Positions 34,435 to 42,927 of a stretch of 64,000 bases of DNA are shown one piece after another; the first letter of the stretch is position 1; the number at the start of each line of letters is the position of its first letter. Made by a program: the position numbers and the translations under genes. The notes beneath the pieces are model-generated. The model searched no databases. It was not told the origin of the DNA and was given only the letters and a program-made list of their open reading frames with translations. This DNA comes from CAIXQW01 sp046049675 (lineage in GTDB: Bacteria; Bacteroidota; Bacteroidia; Chitinophagales; Chitinophagaceae): positions 34,524 through 98,523 of the forward strand of contig JBJORA010000074.1 in the NCBI GenBank assembly GCA_046049675.1, in the 5' to 3' direction.

Positions 34435-36138
34435 TTAGCCAAAACGGTTGATATCCTTTTGTAATAGCTTGTCCGCGTTAAAGTTTTTCAATTGAGCAAC
34501 CACAGCAGGCTGTGTACTAGCCATTTCACTTACAATTTCGTATGCGATATCTTGCGTCATGGCTTTGATAGATTCACGGTTTACTTCGGCTTGCCTTAGC
34601 ACGCGCAAGAATTCTATTTTATTTGTACGGTCAGTCTCGTTGTTGTATACATTATCGATTGCTTCTGCAAGCAGCTTGTTGTTACTAATGCTTGTAAAGT
34701 AATCTCTTAGACAATTGTAAGAATCTTTTTGGCTGCGCCAACCTTCTAGCAAGGTTTGTTGGGCAGCTTCATGATTATTCATTTTATATCTATACAATTG
34801 TGATGCATTTCTGTAGCTATTATTCCTTTTGAAATCTTCAATAGCTCTAAGATAGTATTGATGTGCTTCTTGCACATTATTTTGTTCAATATACAAGTCG
34901 CCAACTTTTTCGTAGCTATGGTGTTTCTTATACAATTCTATGGCGTTGCTCAGCATCCTTGCCTTTTCAAAACACTCTGCCGCCTTTTCTTCTTTGTTAC
35001 AATACTTCAAGTAAACTGCGGCTGCTTCTGCATATAGATGACCCTTCTCGAGCGTTTCTGCTGCCATAAGATGGTTCTTTAATAGCTTCATGTATACGAA
35101 AGCAGCTTTTTCAAATTCCTTTTCTTGAATTAGTTTTTCAGCCGTTGCAATGTACTGATTATAGAGTTGCGAGTAGGAGATATCTCCCACCAAGGAACTG
35201 CCTGAGCCGCCGCGACTAGAGCTGCCAAAAAGGTTGAAGTTGTCCCAGTATTTATTCATGGAATATGCAGAGCTAATTCCACCGCGAGTTGTGCCATCTT
35301 GATCTAAAGGAATAGCGTATTTTAATGCTTCTTTTGGATCATCTTTAAAGAGACGCATTAGTTTCTCTAATTCGCTACTGTTTCGTTTTTCTAGTTCTTC
35401 TAAATCTTCTCCCAGCTTTTGCACATAGTTGTAGGCAAATGGAAAATATTTAGCTAATGGGCTGATGTTGCCATCTGTCCAGCCGCCTTCTCCACCCCCG
35501 CTGCCTTTTTTCTGTCGTGGTGATTTTGAGCCTAATAAATTTTTTAGTATCCCAAGTTTTATTTTCTCAGCCCAATTTAGTGGTTCCTCCTTTATTGCTT
35601 TTTGTTCTGGAAAAATATTTTCCTCCATTGCTTGAAGGAGTTGTTCAACTGGCAAGGCTTTTACCTCAATTTTCTTAAGGGTTTGAGGTGTATAGTAGTC
35701 CTCTGTAGGTTTAGTGATTTCAACAGTTGAACGGGTGGGCGGCACTATTATTGATGCCCAGTCTATAGGCGTTTCTAAAGCAAACAAACCGATTTCAGGA
35801 TGGAGTAAATGTGCCTGACTTGGGAATAATTTTTCTGCTTCTTCTTTACTTAATAAGGGGCTTGTAATTGCAAACTCTGGTATAAACAGTTTGCCGTTAA
35901 CGCACTGGCAAAATTGCTGCTTGCTTAATTTATCTGCTAGGTGTGTAAAATTACCTACAACTAAACATCCCCAAAGGGTATTAGCCTTCGTGCCAGGAAT
36001 GGCATAGGTATCAACGTTATGCAAGTCAATTTGCAATGCTTGCAACTGCTCAAGCCAACTCATTACATGCTCGCCATAGCACAATAGCCCTCCAATAGGG
36101 TAGGTATTGATGTTGTGTGGTTTAAGTTGCAGTTTCAT
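34435..36138 (-). CDS. bpX-type ternary-system protein with TPR-like C-terminus
   Basis: Last gene of a five-gene operon; its ATG overlaps the end of the vWA gene by 17 nt. 567 residues. The N-terminal ~130 residues (YPIGGLLCYGEHVMSWLEQL, LWGCLVVGNF, NGKLFIPEFAITSPLL) look like one of the bpX domains that accompany MoxR and vWA proteins. A Gly-rich break (SGGGEGGW, about 213-220) leads to a helical region (YNYVQKLGEDLEELEKRNSSELEKLM) and then TPR-like helical hairpins (about 325-500: FEKAAFVYMKLLKNHLMAAETLEKG, AAAVYLKYCNKEEKAAECFEKA). Likely an adaptor or sensor in the complex. No enzymatic motif seen. Assignment to an exact bpX subtype would need a profile search. Confidence 0.7.
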   Translation of the reverse strand: MKLQLKPHNINTYPIGGLLCYGEHVMSWLEQLQALQIDLHNVDTYAIPGTKANTLWGCLVVGNFTHLADKLSKQQFCQCVNGKLFIPEFAITSPLLSKEEAEKLFPSQAHLLHPEIGLFALETPIDWASIIVPPTRSTVEITKPTEDYYTPQTLKKIEVKALPVEQLLQAMEENIFPEQKAIKEEPLNWAEKIKLGILKNLLGSKSPRQKKGSGGGEGGWTDGNISPLAKYFPFAYNYVQKLGEDLEELEKRNSSELEKLMRLFKDDPKEALKYAIPLDQDGTTRGGISSAYSMNKYWDNFNLFGSSSRGGSGSSLVGDISYSQLYNQYIATAEKLIQEKEFEKAAFVYMKLLKNHLMAAETLEKGHLYAEAAAVYLKYCNKEEKAAECFEKARMLSNAIELYKKHHSYEKVGDLYIEQNNVQEAHQYYLRAIEDFKRNNSYRNASQLYRYKMNNHEAAQQTLLEGWRSQKDSYNCLRDYFTSISNNKLLAEAIDNVYNNETDRTNKIEFLRVLRQAEVNRESIKAMTQDIAYEIVSEMASTQPAVVAQLKNFNADKLLQKDINRFG

Positions 36139-38680
36139 GCTTGATAATTGTATTAATGAATTTATATAAATATTGCTCGTGAAAGTCTAGCGACGAAATA
36201 ACTTTTTGTTGGTTTTGGCTTGATGATACAATTGTTGCAACAGCATTTATTGCAGCTAAGTGCTCAATCATTTTTTGAGCAACAGATAAATTTTGCTTTT
36301 GTGAAATTACTGTCGTTGTTCCGCTAACGATGCTATTAGCTTCGTCCAAAGTGATCCGAGTGTAAGTGCTAATAATCTTTGCCGCCTTTGTACTATCAGA
36401 TCCTGCGTCTTTTAGTTGCACCTGCACGGTCTCAGCGCTATTGCAGTGGTAAGCTAGGTTGCCTGCAAACACATCGCTCGTTGACAAGCCAACGGAGCTG
36501 CCTATGCAAGTGGTAAGGTAGATGTATGGCAATGAGGTATCACTGCTGATAAGCGTTGCAAGGCCATTTGAACTTATTGTTATGCTACTGCCGTCCTTAA
36601 AAACATACTCACTATAAGAGCCAGTTTTGGTGGCTGCGGCCGTACGAGTATGCTGAATTTTTTTATAGCTTGAGAAGTGGAAATCAGCTTCTCTCGTATA
36701 TTGGAGTTCATGCTTATTGAAAACTAAATTGCCGTTTTGATTGATAAAGATATCATTGACTTTGACGAGGCAGCTAACATGCTTAAAGTTATTATAGTAA
36801 TCATGCGTCCTTTTTCTTTCATGGTAAATGTCGTAAATCGGCAGTTTGCTTTCCACTCGCTTAATGCTTATTTCTCCGCTTTGCAAAGATATCCAGTACG
36901 CTTCGCCGCCAAATATTTTCATAAAAGCCCAGTCATGGAAAGTAAATTCAGTATAGTGATTCTCAATATATATTGTAAAGTCTGTGGTGCCAGTATCGCC
37001 AGTTGTAAGGTTATAAATTTTTAATTGCTTATTATTAATGTTATAGCATAGGAATTGTATTTCGCCATTAAGGGTTTGTCCAATTTCGTATTTGCTGTTG
37101 CCATGAATATCTTGTAGCAGAAGTTGCCAGCCTTGAAAATAGTTTTCTGGCGTTTCAATTTTTTTGAATAAGCATTTATTGGCTACAATATAAACTTCAT
37201 CTGAACTAAGCAGTAATTTTTTCTTGATTTTGCTAGGCGTAGGAAACAAAATTGGATATGATTGTAGAATGGCAACATCGTTGTTTGATGCTGTTTGCTT
37301 CGGTGTTGTAGTTTTTGATTGCCAAATACTGCTGAGTGGCGGTTTGATCGTTTGCAGGTGCTTTTGCCCACTTAACTTATTGCTGTAGAAGTTTATTTCA
37401 CCATCGGCATTGGTGGTAACGATATACTTAAACAAATTTCTGTTGTCTGCTAATAGTTTTTGTATTGAAGCTTGTTTAAGGCTGTTCGGATTAGTAATAA
37501 AGAAGATTTCTAGTTTCTTATCAAGATAGTACTCGTCTAAAAACGCTTCCAAGCCAGTACTAGGGTATAAGCATAAATCTACATTTTGCAGACCGTCTAT
37601 AACTTGACCGATGGTGCTGTGCTGAAGTTCTCGATAGTAATGCCCAACGCTAAAAGCCTTAGTTTCAATGCGTGATTTAGGATGCAAAGCAATAGCCAAG
37701 TAAGTTGCGTACGCCAGCGTTTTGGGCGTGCCCCATGCTTTTAATGATGTGTCAACAAGTATGATCCTTTCAAGTTTATCAATAATTGGAGGCATTTCAC
37801 GATGCAAATAAAGCGCTTCATTGTTCGCGATGCGCGACATGAAAATAAGGTCGTCATTTGCAAATTCAGAAACAAGTAGTTTATCAAAATTACCTTTATT
37901 GGATAAGTCAGAAATGCCACCTAAGGGTTGTTCGCTAGGATGTGAAGTAAAAATTGGTACTTTGAAGCCAGCCCAGATGGGTTTAATTAGACTGCCAACT
38001 TCAAAGGTTTTTGGGTTAGCAATTAGTTCGTCAACAAAGTTTGCATTGTTAGTATCTAGGGGCGTCTGCGATTCTAGCTCAGCGATCTCAAGCTCCTCCA
38101 ATTCTGGCAACCTCGCCATCGCATTTTGTATTGACTGGCCATCTGGAAATCTTCGAAGTAGTAGTGCTAAGGTGCGAATATCATTTTGTAAGTTAGTACT
38201 ACTGAAAGGTACTTTCTGTAAATGTGTTTGGTTTGAATTACTGTCGCGAATTAAGGTTTGGGCAATGACCCTTCCCTTAGAAGGTTTGATCGCTCGGTGA
38301 GAGCTTTCAAAAATTGTTCTTAAAAGGATTGCCTTGCGTTTGCCCTCTTTGTACTCCTTTGGCAGCTGTTGAATTATATATAGAAATGCAAATGCTTTTT
38401 CAATGTCGTGAATAATATTGTTTTTATCGCTTGGGCAGTGCTTCGCAATCACTTGTTCTGCAATTTGCAATGTGTTGTCTTTGTTGTCTGTCATCGCTGT
38501 TAAAGCCAAAAGAAAAGAACCAAATGGCGGCAAGCCACATACAGCAATTTGACTTAGGAGCTCACCAATTTGCAAACGATATCCAATTGTTCGGCCACCT
38601 GGTATTGCAGCTACATCGCCGTCGTCTTCCCATTGCCAGAAGTAATTGCTGTAAGACTGAAAGTATATCGAGAATTTCAT
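36122..38680 (-). CDS. vWA and beta-propeller protein of a MoxR-vWA-bpX ternary system
   Basis: 852 residues. The N-terminal part (WQWEDDGDVAAIPGGRTIGYRL...LPPFGSFLLALTAM) and helical region lead to a conserved GGISDLSNKGNFDKLLVSEFANDD...ALYLHREMPP block just before the vWA fold. The vWA MIDAS is partial: D310-T-S-L-K replaces DxSxS, and the distal TDG-type motif reads TNPNS. From about residue 430 the chain turns into repeated beta blades (IGQTLNGEIQFLCYNINNKQLKIYNL, EAYWISLQSGEISIKR), fitting a beta-propeller. Overlaps its neighbours by 4 nt and 17 nt, so translation is coupled. Expected to be the client-facing partner of the MoxR ATPase. Confidence 0.75.
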   Translation of the reverse strand: MKFSIYFQSYSNYFWQWEDDGDVAAIPGGRTIGYRLQIGELLSQIAVCGLPPFGSFLLALTAMTDNKDNTLQIAEQVIAKHCPSDKNNIIHDIEKAFAFLYIIQQLPKEYKEGKRKAILLRTIFESSHRAIKPSKGRVIAQTLIRDSNSNQTHLQKVPFSSTNLQNDIRTLALLLRRFPDGQSIQNAMARLPELEELEIAELESQTPLDTNNANFVDELIANPKTFEVGSLIKPIWAGFKVPIFTSHPSEQPLGGISDLSNKGNFDKLLVSEFANDDLIFMSRIANNEALYLHREMPPIIDKLERIILVDTSLKAWGTPKTLAYATYLAIALHPKSRIETKAFSVGHYYRELQHSTIGQVIDGLQNVDLCLYPSTGLEAFLDEYYLDKKLEIFFITNPNSLKQASIQKLLADNRNLFKYIVTTNADGEINFYSNKLSGQKHLQTIKPPLSSIWQSKTTTPKQTASNNDVAILQSYPILFPTPSKIKKKLLLSSDEVYIVANKCLFKKIETPENYFQGWQLLLQDIHGNSKYEIGQTLNGEIQFLCYNINNKQLKIYNLTTGDTGTTDFTIYIENHYTEFTFHDWAFMKIFGGEAYWISLQSGEISIKRVESKLPIYDIYHERKRTHDYYNNFKHVSCLVKVNDIFINQNGNLVFNKHELQYTREADFHFSSYKKIQHTRTAAATKTGSYSEYVFKDGSSITISSNGLATLISSDTSLPYIYLTTCIGSSVGLSTSDVFAGNLAYHCNSAETVQVQLKDAGSDSTKAAKIISTYTRITLDEANSIVSGTTTVISQKQNLSVAQKMIEHLAAINAVATIVSSSQNQQKVISSLDFHEQYLYKFINTIIKHETAT

Positions 38681-39411
38681 AGGCTAACTGGGCTTTTAAA
38701 AGTTAGCCGCCAAGAGCCAATGCTTAAAGGCGTAAAGCTACTAGGTTTAATGATGGTATAGGTTGTACTGTCTTGCCACCAGATATAGTTAAGGTTGCTG
38801 ATGCGCTGTCTTATAATTTCTGCTAGAATTGGGAATTCAAAATCGTAGCCTACAGGTAAAATGAATTTATCGCTTTGCCAATAGGCTTGACCATTTACTG
38901 GTAAGTGTGGAGCGCCAGCAATAAGTACTTTATTGTCGTTTACAAGCACCCAGCTTTTGTTTTTTAGTCTAATAGCAGAGGCATTTACGATATAATTTTC
39001 GGCTTGCACTTTGTCAATAAGTATAAAGGCTGCTTTGTGCTCTATGCTGCTTGGTGCTAGTTTAATTTCAATTGTATCCTGTATGCCAAAAAAATTATGA
39101 TTAAACTGATCTAATGTGATAGAAAGGCCTCTTTCTAAAGGGCTCCATAATAGTGCTCCCATCTTTTTGCTTGGCAGAAGATCGCCTTTGCGAAATAGTA
39201 GATTGTCTTTGATTTCGTATATTGTACTAAAAGGAATTGACTTTAGGGTCGCACTTTCTATTTGTGTTGCTGTGAAACCTTTAATGAATATATAGCCAGA
39301 CTCAGTAGCCATCTTCAAATTTGGCCAATGTCGTATGCTACTTAGGAAGTCTTTGTGTAGACTTTCAACTTCTAATAAATACACTACATGGTTTGAAGAA
39401 TTTTCTGCCAT
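38677..39411 (-). CDS. bpX2-like ternary-system protein
   Basis: 244 residues, soluble, starting 28 nt inside the end of the MoxR gene and ending in an ATGA overlap with the vWA gene. The C-terminal pattern LPVNGQAYWQSDKFILPVGYDFEFPILAEIIRQRI...IWWQDSTTYTIIKPSSFTPLSIGSWRL resembles the bpX2 domain of MoxR-vWA-beta-propeller systems; the N-terminus (VYLLEVESLHKDFLSS) is not recognised. No catalytic motif. The overlaps with both neighbours argue that it is a stoichiometric subunit. Confidence 0.6.
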   Translation of the reverse strand: MAENSSNHVVYLLEVESLHKDFLSSIRHWPNLKMATESGYIFIKGFTATQIESATLKSIPFSTIYEIKDNLLFRKGDLLPSKKMGALLWSPLERGLSITLDQFNHNFFGIQDTIEIKLAPSSIEHKAAFILIDKVQAENYIVNASAIRLKNKSWVLVNDNKVLIAGAPHLPVNGQAYWQSDKFILPVGYDFEFPILAEIIRQRISNLNYIWWQDSTTYTIIKPSSFTPLSIGSWRLTFKSPVSL

Positions 39412-40514
39412 AGTTTTTCTATTTCATTTTGAATGAATTGCTTTTGTTCTGGATGTTTTATCCAGCCGCAGCGATTTTGTATATAGCGTAGTTTGTCTTT
39501 GACTACATTTTGTTCTTCAAAAGTTAGTTCATCACTATCCCATTTTTCTGCTAATAGATTTACTTCTTTGATAACCTCCTCTGGATTAGGCGCTTTATTA
39601 AAGAGTGCTTGTCTGTGGCTCTTTTCGCCAATGTTTTTTTCAATAACATTGTTGATAATGCCTTCCAGTATCTCGATTTGCTCCTCTGTGTCCCAAATAT
39701 ATTTTAGCACCCATAAATCGCTTGTTATGGCTTCTTTTCTATCGCAAATTAGCGCGCTTGCTGCAATAAGATTCTGCAACTTAACAGCTCTTCTATCAGA
39801 TACTTTGATGCCCGTATTACGCAGTGAGTGTACAATATCTATATATTCTTTACGAATAGGCGACAGGTCAATGGCTCGGCATGCTGCTTGAAGTTCTCGT
39901 ATAGATTGCGAAGTAATAGTAGGCTTTTTATCTTCTTTGCCACTTTCGAGATGCCATCCAGCTAGCAAAACCTCATGCAATTGGTCTGGATGCACGTAGT
40001 CGCATTTAGCTCTAATTAAAAATCTGTCTAAAAGCGCGTTCAAGGCCTCGTCTTCTGGTAATACATTGCTAGCGCCAACGAACATCAAGGCAGGCAACTT
40101 TTTGGTTTCTTTACCGCGGCGAAAAACTTTTTCATTTAATGCCATCAGCAAACTATTAAGTATAGCACTATTAGCGTTAAAAATTTCGTCTAAGAAAACA
40201 ATGGACGCTTCAGGCAGCATGCCTTCTGTATTAGTGATAAGCTCGCCTTCCTTTAGTTTACGGATGTCAAAGGGGCCAAAGATTTCGTTGGGTTCTGTAA
40301 ATCTGGTGAGCAGGTACTCGAAGTTTTTGCCATCTTCTACGCATTGCGCTAACATTCGTATGATAGCACTTTTTGCCGTACCTGGAGGACCAAGTAAAAA
40401 TGCATTTTCTTTTGCAACTAGGGTAATGCCTAGTAAATCAATTATTTCATCCTTGCCAATAAACATCTTTTTGATGTGGCTCAAAACTTCATTGAGGTTT
40501 TCAATATTTGTCAT
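39384..40514 (-). CDS. MoxR-family AAA+ ATPase
   Basis: 376 residues. Walker A GPPGTAKS (residues 42-49), Walker B IVFLDE (D109, E110), sensor 1 GASN (N150) and the arginine-rich DRF segment (NALLDRFLIRAKCDY) are all present, so the ATPase should be active. The MoxR/RavA branch is clear from TRFTEPNEIFGPFDI. MoxR ATPases act as chaperone-like remodellers, normally of a vWA partner; here the vWA protein is encoded two genes downstream. It begins 9 bp after the stop of the upstream gene and overlaps the next by 28 nt. Confidence 0.92.
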   Translation of the reverse strand: MTNIENLNEVLSHIKKMFIGKDEIIDLLGITLVAKENAFLLGPPGTAKSAIIRMLAQCVEDGKNFEYLLTRFTEPNEIFGPFDIRKLKEGELITNTEGMLPEASIVFLDEIFNANSAILNSLLMALNEKVFRRGKETKKLPALMFVGASNVLPEDEALNALLDRFLIRAKCDYVHPDQLHEVLLAGWHLESGKEDKKPTITSQSIRELQAACRAIDLSPIRKEYIDIVHSLRNTGIKVSDRRAVKLQNLIAASALICDRKEAITSDLWVLKYIWDTEEQIEILEGIINNVIEKNIGEKSHRQALFNKAPNPEEVIKEVNLLAEKWDSDELTFEEQNVVKDKLRYIQNRCGWIKHPEQKQFIQNEIEKLWQKILQTM

Positions 40515-40523
40515 ACTTATTAT

Positions 40524-41150
40524 TTAATTATTTTGTAAGTCTTGCCAATACAATTGTGCATAATCGCCAAAACTCTCGCGTATTTTTTTATTAATGATAG
40601 GCTCTGTTGCTCTTTGTTTGTCTTGTCTTAAAATTACTCTGTCTGCATATAATTGCAGTAGACATTGACTTTTAGAGATTTCTTGCATGGCGATTGGCTC
40701 ATCGCTTATTTTGTAGCCAATGCTTGAATAATGCCACGTATCTATTATTTGCTGTAGGATAGGCACTAAAGCATCGTCGGGGTCGATGTTTGAAATATCT
40801 TTTGCTGCTATTGGTAAAAATCGCAAGCACAAATCCGCAGATAATATCGCAGACGCGTCGATAGGATGCTTGTAAGGCGTAAAGAATGCTTGCAGTGCTT
40901 CATCCTTGTCATTGCGATGGATTATTAGTTGACATGCATTGTAGAGTGTTTTCGCTGCCCATACGGCTGCATCGCCATTATATACTGGTGGTGTAAATGG
41001 GTAGTTATAGCACTCGTTAAGGTACTCTAATTGTAAAAATTGCTCGACCAACTGTTCATCTTCTGGCGTGTAGGATATTAACTTATCGTACAAGATAATT
41101 TCTTCTGAACTTCTTAAGTTGGCAATGGTGTTATAAAAATGAGAGGACAT
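40524..41150 (-). CDS. First gene of the bpX ternary operon, accessory protein (bpX4-like?)
   Basis: 208 residues, soluble and mostly helical (EDEQLVEQFLQLEYLNECYNYPFTPP, AAVWAAKTLYNACQLIIHRND, LSADLCLRFLPIAAKDI). Its position directly before MoxR with a 9-bp gap and its general look suggest one of the bpX-type accessory proteins (bpX4-like is my best guess). No motif shows a biochemical activity. The promoter should lie in the 379-bp gap upstream, which carries two palindromic elements. Confidence 0.55.
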   Translation of the reverse strand: MSSHFYNTIANLRSSEEIILYDKLISYTPEDEQLVEQFLQLEYLNECYNYPFTPPVYNGDAAVWAAKTLYNACQLIIHRNDKDEALQAFFTPYKHPIDASAILSADLCLRFLPIAAKDISNIDPDDALVPILQQIIDTWHYSSIGYKISDEPIAMQEISKSQCLLQLYADRVILRQDKQRATEPIINKKIRESFGDYAQLYWQDLQNN

Positions 41151-41529
41151 GTTTTAGGTAGCTTTATTAGCTCGGGTTTTCGCAAGAAATTTTATTTTGT
41201 GTGCACCTCGAAATTTTCACAATAATTATTGAGCCAAAATGAGGGAGAATTTGGCTTGCCATCTTGCTAATGCCTAGGTGCGCGTATTACATTTAGCTTA
41301 TCAGTTATTAAGAGCTCAAATCTATGGCAAACAATCTATAAACTCAAGAAAGTGCTTGTTTTTATCGTCCAAACTTGTTTTTAAGGCGAGTACATACTGC
41401 GTGGCAAACAGCTTTTTGAAATTATAAGTTCCGAATCAGATGGTAGGCGAAGCTACTTGCTTAAAGCTAGCACAAGCACTGACGCCTAGGCAAATCACAG
41501 CGAATGTAAGCGTGTATCAAAATAAAATT
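41151..41529. promoter_or_regulatory. Gene-free gap upstream of the ternary operon, with palindromes
   Basis: No coding frame is convincing in these 379 bp. At 41220-41231 is a perfect 12-bp palindrome CAATAATTATTG; next to it AGCCAAA (41232-41238) and TTTGGCT (41250-41256) form a second inverted repeat. They lie 70-106 bp upstream of the operon start on the minus strand, where an operator would be expected. No clear TAnnTTTG box was found. Confidence 0.4.
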
Positions 41530-42369
41530 CTACCCCTCCACAAACCCCAACACCGCATCACACATCTCTACCAATTTCTCATCCACAATGACAAATGGAT
41601 GAGCTGCACTAAAAGTATGGCCAGTGTTTGTGATGGCTAAGCTTTGCAATGTTGAATTTACCGTTTTGAGTCTTTCTACACTTTGTGGGCTAACCGTTTC
41701 GTCGTGTGTGGCATAAATCCAAAGCCAAGGGCAGGTGATTGATGCAGCAGCTGTTTGAATGTCTAAAGCTTGTTCGTTGGCGATATAGTTTTCGTAGAGC
41801 TGATAATGCAGCGGCATGTCTTGCTTAGTGCGTGCATTGTGTTCGTACACCACACCTTCGCTTTGCCACTTTTGGGCATCGTGACGCTTAATCATTTTGC
41901 CAAAATCGTTCACACTGTTGAGCGTGATTAACTTATCAATTTGATTGTGACGTGCTGCAGCAAGTATAGCAATACCGCCGCCAAGTGAATGTCCGATGCA
42001 ACAGATACTATTGCTTGCTTTTTCTTTTAATGCCGATGGAAGATGCTGTTGATATTGCGCTAGAAAACAAGCAACATCTTCTACTTGCTTCATGAAATTA
42101 TTTTCGCCAAAAGCATGCAAGTCTGCAAAGTCTTGTAGTTGAGCAGGTGTAGTACCGTTGTGAGAAAAATTTAACTTTAGCACAATATGCCCTTTGCTAG
42201 CAAGCTGCTCTGCAAACCATGGCCAACATCCCCAGTCCTTAAAACTCTTGAAGCCATGCAATAATAGAATTATTGATCCACTGGTGTTCTCAGTGTTGTA
42301 TGTAAGGTCGGCGGTGCTTAGGCGATTATTTGCGCCGGTATAGGTAAATTGTTGTGTAGTAATACTCAT
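41530..42369 (-). CDS. Alpha/beta hydrolase
   Basis: 279 residues with the serine-hydrolase layout: oxyanion-region LLLHGFKSFKDWG, nucleophile elbow GHSLGG, acid in YATHDETV and the catalytic His in NTGHTF. Cytoplasmic (no signal peptide). Related to esterase/acyl-peptidase-like hydrolases; the substrate is unknown. 6 bp after the DUF1697 gene on the same strand, so they are probably one transcript with RfbH. Confidence 0.88.
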   Translation of the reverse strand: MSITTQQFTYTGANNRLSTADLTYNTENTSGSIILLLHGFKSFKDWGCWPWFAEQLASKGHIVLKLNFSHNGTTPAQLQDFADLHAFGENNFMKQVEDVACFLAQYQQHLPSALKEKASNSICCIGHSLGGGIAILAAARHNQIDKLITLNSVNDFGKMIKRHDAQKWQSEGVVYEHNARTKQDMPLHYQLYENYIANEQALDIQTAAASITCPWLWIYATHDETVSPQSVERLKTVNSTLQSLAITNTGHTFSAAHPFVIVDEKLVEMCDAVLGFVEG

Positions 42370-42375
42370 GGTGTG

Positions 42376-42915
42376 TTATTGAGCGCACAAGTCAAGCAAT
42401 TTATTGCATGTATTGAGGTTGCGCATTGTGCTGGTGATATCTAGCTTTTTTTCAATGAGGGCATTCGTAAGCTTAGTGCTAGATGCGCCAGCTTTATAAT
42501 GCACATAAATTACGTCTTTACCATAAGCAATTTGGTCTGGTGCATAAACGCTTGTATCAAAAGCTTTTGTCTTAGCTGCTGTCGGGCTTGCTTGGCAAAA
42601 TGCGATATAGGTTTGCGCCTTGCCTTCAAGTTCATCTTTGAATGGACACTTCTTTAATACAGCTTGCAATGCCTTTGCTGTTGTAGCAATGCATGCGATG
42701 TCAAACGCATAGTGTTTTGCCAATTCATCTTGAGCAAGTTTGGCAAATGCCTCAGGCGTTTTTGCTTTGTGCTGCAATACCACATTGCCACTTTGTATAT
42801 AGGTGGCGATATTGGTACAACTTATGGCTTCAAGTAGTTTTGCAAGCTCAGCCATTTTTACTGTTCTGCCAGTGCCAACATTAATTGCGCGAAGTAGTAA
42901 AATGTATTGCTGCAT
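42376..42915 (-). CDS. DUF1697 family protein
   Basis: 179 residues with the DUF1697 start YILLLRAINVGTGRTVKMAELAKLLE and the TYIQSGNVVLQ motif. The family is soluble, widespread and of unknown function. Located 12 bp after the RfbH-like gene and 6 bp before the hydrolase gene. Confidence 0.88.
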   Translation of the reverse strand: MQQYILLLRAINVGTGRTVKMAELAKLLEAISCTNIATYIQSGNVVLQHKAKTPEAFAKLAQDELAKHYAFDIACIATTAKALQAVLKKCPFKDELEGKAQTYIAFCQASPTAAKTKAFDTSVYAPDQIAYGKDVIYVHYKAGASSTKLTNALIEKKLDITSTMRNLNTCNKLLDLCAQ

Positions 42916-42927
42916 AAACCGATTAGC

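Noticed and set aside
34435..41150. Reading the MoxR operon as a methanol dehydrogenase or aerotolerance (BatA/BatB) cluster
   Set aside because: No BatA/B membrane vWA proteins, no DUF58 protein and no dehydrogenase are present; the vWA partner carries a propeller and bpX-like neighbours instead.
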